A stretch of DNA of 64,000 nt from Glycomyces tenuis DSM 44171 (lineage in GTDB: Bacteria; Actinomycetota; Actinomycetes; Mycobacteriales; Micromonosporaceae), in NCBI RefSeq assembly GCF_000427885.1, contig NZ_ATYW01000021.1, positions 102,919 through 166,918 of the forward strand. Reading direction: 5' to 3'. Position 1 is the stretch's first letter, and every line of letters starts with the position of its first letter. This document shows positions 34,230-47,838 of this stretch, one piece after another. The notes beneath the pieces were generated by a model. That model saw only the letters and a program-made list of their open reading frames with translations, made no database searches and was not told the origin of the DNA. The position numbers and the translations under genes are program-made.

Positions 34230-37034
34230 ATGCCAGTACTCGACGCCCGCCTGCTCGGGCCCTTCGAGGTCCGAGTCGACGGCGAACCGGTCACCATCCC
34301 GGGACGCAACACCCGCAAAGTGCTCGTCATGCTGCTCGACGAGGCGAACAAGCCGGTGCAGATCACCGGCCTCGCCCGGGGGCTGTGGGAGGACGCCGAA
34401 CTCCCCGACAACCCGAAGAAGCAGATCCAGAACATCGTCGGCGAGATCCGCCGGGCCCACGGCCTGCTCAAAGAGCGCCTGAAGACCGTCAGCGAGGACG
34501 CCTACCAGTTCAACGTCGCCGACTCGGAGCTCGACGTGCTGCGCTGCAAGGCCGCCGAGCGGCACGCCCGCGCCCTCCGGGAGGCCGGCGACCTCGAAGC
34601 GGCCGGCGCGCGGCTGCGGGGCGCGCTCGCCGAATGGCGCGGCCCGGCCCTGGCAGGCATGTCCGGCCACATGGTCGAGTCGATCGCCCGCACCCTGGAC
34701 GGGGACCGCCTCTCGCTGCTGGAGCAGCGCTTCGACGTCGAACTGGCGCTGGGCGGGCACCACCGGCTGCTCGGCGAGCTCCGCGAGACCGTCCGCCGCC
34801 ACCCCACCCGCCAGCGCTTCGCCGCCCAGCTGATGCGCGCGCTCCACGCCTCGGGCCGCACCGGGGAGGCCCTGGAGTTCTTCGAGGCGGTCAAGGAGCG
34901 GCAGGCCGACAAGCTCGGCTTCGATCCCGACCGCGAACTGCGCGAGATCCACACCCGGATTCTCCAGGAGGACCTCGACACCGCCCCGGCCGCCGCCGAG
35001 CCCGTCGCGCCGCCGAAGCCGGCCCGCACCCCGTTCACGCTGCAGGCCGCCCCGCCCCGCTTCACCGGCCGCGGCCACGAGCTCAAGCTGCTCGACGCGG
35101 CCCTGGACGCCAGCGCCGACCGGGCCGGGCTCGCCGTCGTCAGCGGCATGGGCGGGGTCGGCAAGACCTCCCTGGCGCTGCAATGGGCCCACAAGGTCGC
35201 CGGACGCTTCCCCGACGGCTGCTTCTACTTCGACCTGCGCGGATTCGACCCGGTGGCGCCCGAGACCGGGCCGGGCCCGGCACTCGGCAAAGCCCTGCGC
35301 CGCCTCGGCGTCGACCAGCACCAGCTCCCCGGCGACATCGAGGAGCAGGCCGACCTCTACCGCACCATCCTGGCCGGGCGCCGCGTCCTCGTCGTGCTGG
35401 ACAACGTGCGCGACGCCCAGCAGGTCCGGCCGCTCCTGCCCGCCTCCGCGGGCAGCTTCACCGTCGTCACCAGCCGCAACCCGCTCATGGGCCTGATCGG
35501 CCTGGACGGCGCCACCCCGGTCCCGCTCGACGTCCTCACCCACGAGGAGTCGACGGCGGTCCTGCGCCGCTTCGTCGCCGACGACCTCGCCGAGACCAGG
35601 GCCGCGAGGCGGATCATCGCGATCTGCGCCGGCCTGCCGCTCGCGCTGTGCCTGGTCGGGGCCTGGGCCGCGGCGAACCCCCGCCTGCCGCTCTCCTCGC
35701 TCGCCGACCGGCTCGAATCGACCGGGAACGTCCTCAGGGTCCTCTCCGCCGACGACCCGACCTCCGACCCCAGGACCGTGTTCTCCTGCTCCTACCAGGA
35801 ACTCGGCTCGCGCGCGAGGAAGGCGTTCCGCCTGCTCGGGCTCCACCCCGGCCCCGACATCACCGCAGCGGCCATGGCCAGCCTCGCCGCCCTCGACCCC
35901 AGGCAGGCCGAGGAGGCCCTGCGTGAACTCGCCACCGTGCAGCTCGTCCACGAGCACAAGCCGGGCCGGTTCACCACGCACGACCTGCTGCGCGCCTTCG
36001 CCGCCGAACGCCTGGAGGCCGAGGCCGACGCGGCCGAGCGTTCACAGGCCGTCCGGCGGATGCTGAAGCACTATCTCCACACCGCCGATCGCGCCGACAT
36101 GCACTTGGCGTCCTTCAGGGACCAGCTCGACCTCGACGAGCCGCTCCCGGAGGTGGCGCCCGAACCGATCCGCGATCTGCGGACGGCCCGCAACTGGCTG
36201 GCGGCCGAGTACCCGGTGCTGATGGCACTCGTGCGGTTCGAGGTCGACCCAGCGCTCGACAGGCACATCTGGCAGCTCGCATGGTGCCTGGCCGAGTACA
36301 CCATGGTGCAGCATCGCCCGCAGGACATGATCGACTGCCAGGCGGCGGCGCTCGCCGCCGCCAGGCGGAGCCGCGACGTGTTCGCCGAGATCGTCTCGCT
36401 CGGGTACCTCTCAGCGGGCCTGTTCTACCTCGATGACCGCGACGCCGCCATGGCCCGGCTCGACCACGCGATGGCCCTGGCCGAAGAGCACACGATGCCC
36501 AGGGCGAAGGGCTTCGTGTTCCACGCGCTGTCGATCTACTCGGGCCGCAACGGGCTGGACAGGGAAGCGATCGACTACGCCACGCGCGCCGCCGAGTGCT
36601 TCCACGAGGCCGAAGACAGGGCGGGGGAGACACGGTCGGTGTACGTGATCGGCTGGCACAGCGCCCAGATCGGCGATCTCGACCGGGCGCGGACGTGTTT
36701 CCAGCAGCTGCTGTCCGCCTCACGGGACATCGACAGCGCCGTCGGCGTGGCGACCGCCTCGCTCGGGTTCGGCTACGTCGCTCACCGGGAGGGCCGGTTC
36801 GAGGACGCGCTGCGGTGCTACGGCGACGCCTGGCGCCTGTTCGGTGAGCACGGCATGGAGGCCGGCTTGGCCTACGTCGCCGAGCACGTCGGCGACACGC
36901 GTCTCGCCATGGGCGAGCCGGCCGCGGCCCGAGCCGAGTGGGAGAAGGCCCTGCGTCTCTATCGGGCCTACGGGAACGCCGTGTACGCCGACCAGGTCCA
37001 GCGCAAACTCGACGCCGGGGCCGAGGACGGCTGA
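34230..37034 (+). CDS. AfsR-like SARP/STAND transcriptional regulator
   Basis: A 934-aa regulator. Residues 1-95 are an OmpR-type DNA-binding domain (LLGPFEVRVDG, NPKKQIQNIVGEIRR); ~100-250 is the bacterial transcriptional activator domain; ~265-560 is an NB-ARC ATPase with P-loop GMGGVGKTSLALQW and Walker B RRVLVVLDNV; ~650-930 is TPR repeats. Such proteins bind ATP and activate nearby operons as antibiotic-type regulators. ATG 34230 gives the normal SARP N-terminus; upstream ATGs in frame are possible. It lies 160 bp before toxin cassette 2 and is divergent from the YbaB-like/TPR operon, so it may control either. Confidence 0.92.
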   Translation: MPVLDARLLGPFEVRVDGEPVTIPGRNTRKVLVMLLDEANKPVQITGLARGLWEDAELPDNPKKQIQNIVGEIRRAHGLLKERLKTVSEDAYQFNVADSELDVLRCKAAERHARALREAGDLEAAGARLRGALAEWRGPALAGMSGHMVESIARTLDGDRLSLLEQRFDVELALGGHHRLLGELRETVRRHPTRQRFAAQLMRALHASGRTGEALEFFEAVKERQADKLGFDPDRELREIHTRILQEDLDTAPAAAEPVAPPKPARTPFTLQAAPPRFTGRGHELKLLDAALDASADRAGLAVVSGMGGVGKTSLALQWAHKVAGRFPDGCFYFDLRGFDPVAPETGPGPALGKALRRLGVDQHQLPGDIEEQADLYRTILAGRRVLVVLDNVRDAQQVRPLLPASAGSFTVVTSRNPLMGLIGLDGATPVPLDVLTHEESTAVLRRFVADDLAETRAARRIIAICAGLPLALCLVGAWAAANPRLPLSSLADRLESTGNVLRVLSADDPTSDPRTVFSCSYQELGSRARKAFRLLGLHPGPDITAAAMASLAALDPRQAEEALRELATVQLVHEHKPGRFTTHDLLRAFAAERLEAEADAAERSQAVRRMLKHYLHTADRADMHLASFRDQLDLDEPLPEVAPEPIRDLRTARNWLAAEYPVLMALVRFEVDPALDRHIWQLAWCLAEYTMVQHRPQDMIDCQAAALAAARRSRDVFAEIVSLGYLSAGLFYLDDRDAAMARLDHAMALAEEHTMPRAKGFVFHALSIYSGRNGLDREAIDYATRAAECFHEAEDRAGETRSVYVIGWHSAQIGDLDRARTCFQQLLSASRDIDSAVGVATASLGFGYVAHREGRFEDALRCYGDAWRLFGEHGMEAGLAYVAEHVGDTRLAMGEPAAARAEWEKALRLYRAYGNAVYADQVQRKLDAGAEDG

Positions 37035-37194
37035 CGCGCGGCTCGGGCTCCGTGGCCCGTGACGTCTTCGGCACCGCCGAGTCGTCTCTTGCCGTGTGGC
37101 AAGGCTCGCAACCGCATAGGTGCAAATGAGAAGTATTCTCGTATCCGTGTGGGCACCGGCCCCCGATCGTCGGCGATGCAAGGAGTGATACACC

Positions 37195-37587
37195 ATGGAC
37201 AGACGTGTGCTCGGTGCCGATGACGCCGTCGCCAGACTCGAAGAGCGCCGGGCCGCCTACGAGCGGACGGCCGCCGCGACCCAGGAGATGGCGTCCCGGA
37301 TGCAGGCGCTGACGGCGACCGCGAGCGACTCGAACGGGCTCGCCACGGTCACAGTGGACTCCGGCGGCGGCCTGCTCGAAGCCGAGTTCTCCGCGCGCAT
37401 CCAGCGCGCCGTCCCCGAAGCCGTCTCCCGGGCGCTCATGGAGGCCCTGGCCGAGGCCAAGCGGCGGATCGCGGACCAGACCCAGGAGATCATCGCGGGC
37501 ACCGTCGGCGCGGACTCCGAGACCGGCAGGGCCGTGGCCCAGAGCCTCCGGGAACGGCTCGGCCCCCCTGCGGAAGGCCGACCGTGA
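37195..37587 (+). CDS. YbaB/EbfC-family protein (toxin cassette 2)
   Basis: A 130-aa homologue of the protein at 23802: N-terminal helix (ARLEERRAAYERTAAATQ), beta core (LATVTVDSGGGLLEAEF), C-terminal helix (LAEAKRRIADQTQEII) and the shared GTVGADS element. AAGGAG lies upstream. A plausible -10 (TATTCT, 37134-37139) occurs 56 bp before the start. It overlaps the next gene by 4 bp, so co-translation is likely. Confidence 0.85.
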   Translation: MDRRVLGADDAVARLEERRAAYERTAAATQEMASRMQALTATASDSNGLATVTVDSGGGLLEAEFSARIQRAVPEAVSRALMEALAEAKRRIADQTQEIIAGTVGADSETGRAVAQSLRERLGPPAEGRP

Positions 37588-37898
37588 GCGGCGGCATCGA
37601 GGTCGACCCCGAGGAGCTGCGCACCCACGCGGGGCACGTCGAAAGTCTCATCCAGCGCTACGAGACCGTCAAGGCGGCCTCCGCGGAGATCACCGCCGCC
37701 CCCGACGCCTTCGGGCCCCTGTGCGAGTGGATGGCCGGGATCCTGGAGGAGAAGCACACCATGATCGAGCCCCTGTTCGACAAGGCCGCGCACAACCTCG
37801 GCACCCACGTCGACACGCTCAGGGAATGCGCCGACACCTACGAGGAGTCCGACACGACCGCCGCGGGCGATCTCGACAAGCTCTTCGAGGAGATGTAG
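37584..37898 (+). CDS. EspC-family type VII secretion protein (cassette 2)
   Basis: A 104-aa helical protein, homologue of the one at 24198 (EVDPEELRTHAGHVESLIQR), with the same YEESD type VII signal near the C-terminus and a last helix LDKLFEEM. It starts at GTG 37584 inside the YbaB stop (GTGA) and ends directly before the WXG carrier gene. Confidence 0.8.
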   Translation: MSGGIEVDPEELRTHAGHVESLIQRYETVKAASAEITAAPDAFGPLCEWMAGILEEKHTMIEPLFDKAAHNLGTHVDTLRECADTYEESDTTAAGDLDKLFEEM

Positions 37899-38609
37899 AT
37901 GGGCGACAACCCCCTGGTCGCGGACGTCGAGGACTCGCACCACTTCTGGAAGGGCGCGGGGATCGGCGAGGATATCGCCGACGTCGTGGCCGCGATCAAG
38001 TCCGAGTCGTGGGTGGACGCCTCGCTCGCCGGCCTCTCGACCGCGATGAGCGCCGTCGGGTTCCTCGACCCGCTCGGCGCCATCGTCTCCACCGGCGTGT
38101 CCTGGCTCATCGAGCTGATCGAGCCGCTGCGCGAACTCCTCGACGACCTCACCGGCGACGCCGACGTCCTCACCGCGCACGCCCAGACGTGGACCAACAT
38201 GGCGAACGAGCTGATGGCCGTCAAAGACGAACTGAGCGGGTTCATCGACGCGGACATCACCGGCTGGAAGGACGATGCGGCCGACGCCTACAAGGCCAAC
38301 ATGGGCAACAACGTGGAGGGCACCGGCGGCCTGGCCCAGCTGTGCGCGGCGATGAGCGCCGCCACCACCGGCGCCGGGACCCTGGTGACCCTCACCCGCG
38401 AACTCGTGCGCGACATCATCGCGCAGCTCGTGGCGACCCTGCTCATCCGCCTGCCGGTGTGGCTGGGACTCTGCGCGACCGGCGTCGGCATCCCGGCCGT
38501 GGCCGCGCAGGCCGCGGGCATGATCGCGCAGGTCGTCGCGACGGTGATCGAGCTCGTGATCGCCCTCGTCACGAGCCTCCAGGCCCTCCAGCAGCTCCTC
38601 GGCAGTTAG
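37899..38609 (+). CDS. WXG-type carrier of toxin (cassette 2)
   Basis: A 236-aa protein aligning end to end with the carrier at 24518: PLVADVEDS at the start, DPLGAIVSTGVSWLIELIEP, AQTWTNMANELM, a WKDDAADAY turn (WxG replaced by WKD) and hydrophobic helices ending LQQLLGS. It lacks a toxin domain; the EndoU-like toxin starts 6 bp further on. The pair suggests a polymorphic toxin split into carrier and effector genes. Confidence 0.8.
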   Translation: MGDNPLVADVEDSHHFWKGAGIGEDIADVVAAIKSESWVDASLAGLSTAMSAVGFLDPLGAIVSTGVSWLIELIEPLRELLDDLTGDADVLTAHAQTWTNMANELMAVKDELSGFIDADITGWKDDAADAYKANMGNNVEGTGGLAQLCAAMSAATTGAGTLVTLTRELVRDIIAQLVATLLIRLPVWLGLCATGVGIPAVAAQAAGMIAQVVATVIELVIALVTSLQALQQLLGS

Positions 38610-38615
38610 GTCCTC

Positions 38616-39218
38616 ATGCGCGCGCTCTTCAAGCTCATCGTCGTGGTCGCGATCGCCCTGGCGCTCGACAAGACCCCCGGGCCCAAACCCGGCCCCAGAC
38701 CCGGCCCGCCCCGCGTCCGGCCGCATCCCAAAGGCGTCACGTCCGGCGTCGAGGCGACGCGGGCCGCGTTCGACCAGGGCGAGGCGGGCGGCGGGAGCAA
38801 CCCGTCCGACCCCGGAAACGGAGGCAACAAGCCGAAGAACCCCTGGGACGACCCGGCCTACGAAGACGCGAGATACGACATGACGCGCTTCGGTGAGATG
38901 GGCGACGGGACGATGGACAAGGTCTGGGACGGCGACGGCCGCGGCAACGGCGACCACAAGCCCACCTCCACCGAGCCCGGCAAGACGAAGTTCCCGCCCG
39001 GCACCACCAAGCAGCAGGTCGAGGCCTGGTTCAAGAGCATCGCCACGAACCCGGACGGCCCGCCGCAGGCCCGCCCGCACGGCGACGGCTGGGTGGTCAC
39101 CGGCACCCGCGACGGCATCACCTGCGTTGTTACGCTCGACAAGGACGGCAGCATCTCCGGCGGCCACCCGGTCAGCGGCGAAGGAGTCACCACCAACCCG
39201 CCCCCGCCGCCGAGGTAG
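38616..39218 (+). CDS. EndoU-like nuclease toxin (cassette 2)
   Basis: A 200-aa protein starting with a hydrophobic element (MRALFKLIVVVAIALAL) like that of the deaminase toxin, then a Pro/Lys/Gly linker. The C-terminal ~90 residues match bacterial EndoU: DGDGRGNGDHKP with His114, EPGKTKFPPGTTKQQVEAWF, WVVTGTRDGITCVV and LDKDGSISGGHP. EndoU enzymes cut RNA with two His and a Lys. Only the second His of the usual HxxxGD...GGH pair is seen; the first position reads Lys or Asp (MDKVWDGD), so activity may be altered. Confidence 0.7.
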   Translation: MRALFKLIVVVAIALALDKTPGPKPGPRPGPPRVRPHPKGVTSGVEATRAAFDQGEAGGGSNPSDPGNGGNKPKNPWDDPAYEDARYDMTRFGEMGDGTMDKVWDGDGRGNGDHKPTSTEPGKTKFPPGTTKQQVEAWFKSIATNPDGPPQARPHGDGWVVTGTRDGITCVVTLDKDGSISGGHPVSGEGVTTNPPPPPR

Positions 39219-39229
39219 CGGCCCCGATC

Positions 39230-39499
39230 ATGGGAAGCAGCATGGAAGTCAACGATTTCTACCGGCTCAGCAGCCGCATCACCGACGAGCTCGCGCCGAG
39301 GATCGGCCCGAGGTACCGCGAGATGATCCTTGTCCACGGCAGGGCAGGGGCCTGGGCCGACGCGATCCCGACGCTCGTCGGCGCCCTCTCCGAGGAGGAC
39401 GTCGCGATCACCACCGCCCAGAAGGAGGCGCTGCGCGAGCTCATGGTCTTCCGCGAGGAGCCCCTGACCTACCTGGAGCAGATCCGCACCAGCGACTGA
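39230..39499 (+). CDS. MafI-like immunity protein
   Basis: An 89-aa acidic helical protein resembling MafI-type immunity proteins (LVHGRAGAWADAIPTLVGAL, then LSEEDVAITTAQKEALREL). MafI proteins protect Neisseria against EndoU-type MafB toxins, which fits its place 11 bp after the EndoU-like gene. The start may be ATG 39230 or ATG 39242; the second has GGGAAG closer upstream. Confidence 0.65.
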   Translation: MGSSMEVNDFYRLSSRITDELAPRIGPRYREMILVHGRAGAWADAIPTLVGALSEEDVAITTAQKEALRELMVFREEPLTYLEQIRTSD

Positions 39500-39543
39500 C
39501 GCGGCCGCGCGCCGGCGGCGACACCGGGAACACGGCGGTCAGG

Positions 39544-40434
39544 CTAGGCGACCGCCTGTCGATCCGATGGCACGGGTTCGGCGGCGGGTTCGCGGCGGCG
39601 CACGAGGACGAGCCCGTAGACGAGCAGGACGACGAACAGCGCGATCGACCCCACAGCCGATTCCACGGTCGCGGCGGCCTCCGCCTGCGTGTCGGCCGCG
39701 GCGGGCGGGCCGGACAGGCCGGTGTCGACGAAGTCGAAAGCCGCGTGCCACAGGATGCCGATCCAGAGCGTGTTGGTGCGGAGGACCAGCGCGGACAGGC
39801 CCACCCCGATCAGGAAGGCGTAGACGATCTGCGGCAGGGTGTCGCTCCACGGGGCGCTGCTTCCGAGCGAGTTGACGATGTGGGCGAGGCCGAACAGGGC
39901 CGAGGAGGCCAGCACGGCGGACACGACGCCATGCTCACGCTCACGCCAGGCGTACACCAGCAAGAACAGCACCACACCGCGGACCACGAGTTCTTCGAGG
40001 AACCCGACGAAGAACACGTTGACCGCCGCCAGCCCCAGCCACCCGGCGTCGGCGGCGCCCGCGGGGCTCGGATGGGCGGCCACGATCACGGGCAACAGGA
40101 CGAGCGGCAGCCACCACAACCACATCGACCGCCACACCGGTCGGCTGGTCAGTCCGATCGCGTCGAGCAGGCCCGATCCGGCCACCAGCCACACCAGCAC
40201 CGCGCACAGCGCCGCCCGCAGGCCCGCGCCGTAGAGCAGCTCCCCGTAGGCGCTCGACCCGGTGTACACGCGTTCGAGCTGCAATGCGGCCATCATCGCG
40301 ACGACCACCAGCACCGCGATCGCCACCGGATGCCGTTCCAGCGCCCGCCAGCGCAACGGATGGGCCTCGGCCACCGCCCGCGCCCGCTCGGGCGCCATCC
40401 GGCCCGTCAAACCTTCGCACGGCCTCTCCACCAT
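39544..40434 (-). CDS. CPBP-family intramembrane metalloprotease
   Basis: A 296-aa protein with about seven or eight membrane segments. The CPBP/Abi motifs are present in order: FLEELVVRG (EExxxR), LFGLAHI (FxxxH) and WHAAFDF (HxxxD/B). The family includes CAAX prenyl endopeptidases and peptide-processing or self-immunity proteases. It is convergent with toxin cassette 2 but need not be linked to it. The start is uncertain (ATG 40434 or 40398); neither has a clear ribosome site. Confidence 0.88.
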   Translation of the reverse strand: MVERPCEGLTGRMAPERARAVAEAHPLRWRALERHPVAIAVLVVVAMMAALQLERVYTGSSAYGELLYGAGLRAALCAVLVWLVAGSGLLDAIGLTSRPVWRSMWLWWLPLVLLPVIVAAHPSPAGAADAGWLGLAAVNVFFVGFLEELVVRGVVLFLLVYAWREREHGVVSAVLASSALFGLAHIVNSLGSSAPWSDTLPQIVYAFLIGVGLSALVLRTNTLWIGILWHAAFDFVDTGLSGPPAAADTQAEAAATVESAVGSIALFVVLLVYGLVLVRRREPAAEPVPSDRQAVA

Positions 40435-40595
40435 GTGGGGGACGCTATCCGAACCGCTCCGAAATGTCCGAAGACTTCATGAATCGAAGCATCCGGCGAG
40501 GGCGGCGAGACGCCACGGCGAAGCCGAGGACCGCGAGGCGTCGGCCCGCGATGCGGGGAGGACGCCTCGCGCGTCAGTGCGGGCCCGAGCGGCGG

Positions 40596-41594
40596 CTAAG
40601 CGGTCTCGCTCCCGAACGTCGTCGCCAGCAGCGCGTCCACGGCCGCCTGCCTGGCGTCGGTGCCGGACTCGGGGACGCTCGCCAGCCCGATGAAGCCGTT
40701 GACGCCGTCGACGTCGACCAGCACGACCGTGACGTCCTCGTACAGGTCCGTCGTGCTGTCGCTCGACGTCCACGACACGGTCGCCTCCGCCATCACCCCG
40801 GGAAGCCCGTCGACCTCGACATCGGTGACCGTCGGATCGGACACCTGGAAGCCCTCCGTGCTCGCGAACGCGTCGCTGTGGGTCCAGGTGTCGAGCGCCG
40901 CGATGGCGCTGCCCTGGAGGTCGGCGGGGTCGTACGGGGCGTACAGGTTGGTGGCCAGGCCGACCTCCAGGTACGAGATCCAGTTGGCTTCGTGCTGGAT
41001 GTAGTGGGAGCTCGCGTCGTCGCTGATGTCGCCGGGCACGCCGGGGCCCTCGAAGTACGCCCACGGCTCGCCGGGCGCGGGCGTGACCGCGCCCAGGGAC
41101 TCCACGATCAGGGAGTCGCCGTCGGGCGCGGGCGCCTCGCCGTCGTCCTCCTCGCCGCCGCCGCCGTCGGGCGACTCGCCGTCCCCTTCGGGGCTCTCCT
41201 CGGCGGGCTCGCTGGTGCTCTCATCGCCCGCGGTCGTGGTGCCCTCGTTGTCGTCGCCGCCCAGGAGCAGGTAGCCGGCGACGCCGCCGCCGACCATGAG
41301 GATGAGGACCACGACGATGAGCACGGCCGTGCCGGCCCCGCCCCTGCTGCTCGCCTGCACCGGCGGCGGCCCGTACTGCCCGTAGGCGTCGGGCTGGCCC
41401 GGCGGCGGCCCGTATCCGGGCGGCGGGGGAGGGGGGTATGCGCCCTGGCCCGCGTCCGGCTGCGTGTACTGCGGCTGGGGAGCACCGTAGCCCGGGCCGA
41501 CCTGACCGGGCGCGTAGCCGTCGGCGGGCGGCTGGCTGTTCGGCTGGGGCTGCCCGTACGGGTCGCCCGGCTGGCCTTGCGGGGGGTATGTCAT
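40596..41594 (-). CDS. Membrane-anchored protein with Pro/Gln/Gly-rich cytoplasmic tail
   Basis: A 332-aa protein: ~95 residues of low-complexity Pro/Gly/Gln/Tyr (PPPPPPGYGPPPGQP), one membrane helix (GTAVLIVVVLILMVGGGVAG), an acidic linker and a soluble outer domain of ~180 residues (WAYFEGPGVPGDIS; DVEVDGLPGVMAEATVSW). ATG 41594 (MTYPPQGQPGD) is chosen; the upstream extension is rejected. Function unknown; same plan as the protein at 29038. Confidence 0.7.
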   Translation of the reverse strand: MTYPPQGQPGDPYGQPQPNSQPPADGYAPGQVGPGYGAPQPQYTQPDAGQGAYPPPPPPGYGPPPGQPDAYGQYGPPPVQASSRGGAGTAVLIVVVLILMVGGGVAGYLLLGGDDNEGTTTAGDESTSEPAEESPEGDGESPDGGGGEEDDGEAPAPDGDSLIVESLGAVTPAPGEPWAYFEGPGVPGDISDDASSHYIQHEANWISYLEVGLATNLYAPYDPADLQGSAIAALDTWTHSDAFASTEGFQVSDPTVTDVEVDGLPGVMAEATVSWTSSDSTTDLYEDVTVVLVDVDGVNGFIGLASVPESGTDARQAAVDALLATTFGSETA

Positions 41595-41750
41595 ATCCGA
41601 ATCGTATCCGGGTTTCCCCACGGACGCAGCCGCCGGTGCCGCGGCCATGAGCCGCGCTCCGGGTGAGGGACGACAAACCGGGACGGACGCCGACCGCCCG
41701 CCCCGGTTTCAGGGATCCAAAAGTACCCCTCAGTATTCCTGGCCTGTCAA

Positions 41751-41785
41751 GGCCCGAATCGTTAGCTACCGAGCAGATTCGGGCC
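41751..41785. terminator. Hairpin terminator of the amylopullulanase gene
   Basis: GGCCCGAATC (41751-41760) pairs exactly with GATTCGGGCC (41776-41785) around a 15-base loop, 27 bp past the amylopullulanase stop. Confidence 0.7.
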
Positions 41786-41812
41786 GCCACTCGGCGGCAC
41801 CGCCGCGGCCCC

Positions 41813-47452
<5,640 letters not shown>

Positions 47453-47544
47453 TGCGTTTCTTCCTCCGGGGTCGAACGGGGGCACGGAGCCGGTCGGCGG
47501 TTCGCGGGCAGCGCCGAAAGCGCGCGACACTCCGTGTGCGCAAG

Positions 47545-47592
47545 AACATACCACCTATGAAATTTTCTTACAAGACTTCGGCAACGCGTTGC
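47545..47592 (-). promoter_or_regulatory. Promoter and LacI-type operator of the amylopullulanase gene
   Basis: On the minus strand TTGTAA (47573-47568), 17 bp, TATGTT (47550-47545) forms a vegetative-type promoter with a leader of roughly 85 bases. Just upstream is the perfect 12-bp palindrome GCAACGCGTTGC (47581-47592), the CpG-centred form typical of LacI-family (MalR-like) operators. Control by starch or maltose is likely. Confidence 0.65.
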
Positions 47593-47606
47593 AAAGTCGC
47601 TGTGCC

Positions 47607-47828
47607 TCAGTGGCGCTCGTCCTCGAGGATGCGCTGCGGAATCGACTCGGGGTGCTCGTAGTGGATCGACCCGATCGGCAGCGGGAAGTCCGACCGGCCG
47701 AACGGCGCCGAGGCGCCGATGGTGCCGGAGGTGAACTCGCCGACCTCCACATGGCCGGGCTTCACCGCCCGGGCGCGGGTCTTGACATCCTGGTTGGCCT
47801 GCTTGCCGGTCTGCTTCACGTCGGTCAT
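47607..47828 (-). CDS. Small conserved-looking protein of unknown function
   Basis: A 73-aa soluble protein (MTDVKQTGKQANQDVK... ending PQRILEDERH). No signal peptide, membrane helix or known motif. ATG 47828 is chosen over an upstream ATG at 47873, which would overlap the YidD-like gene; no clear ribosome site is visible. It lies 10 bp after the YidD-like gene on the same strand. Confidence 0.5.
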   Translation of the reverse strand: MTDVKQTGKQANQDVKTRARAVKPGHVEVGEFTSGTIGASAPFGRSDFPLPIGSIHYEHPESIPQRILEDERH

Positions 47829-47838
47829 GGTCAGGAGT

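Noticed and set aside
19284..39499. A complete ESX (type VII) secretion locus
   Set aside because: Only substrate-like and toxin genes are found; no FtsK/SpoIIIE-type EccC, EccB, EccD, EccE or mycosin is present in the window.
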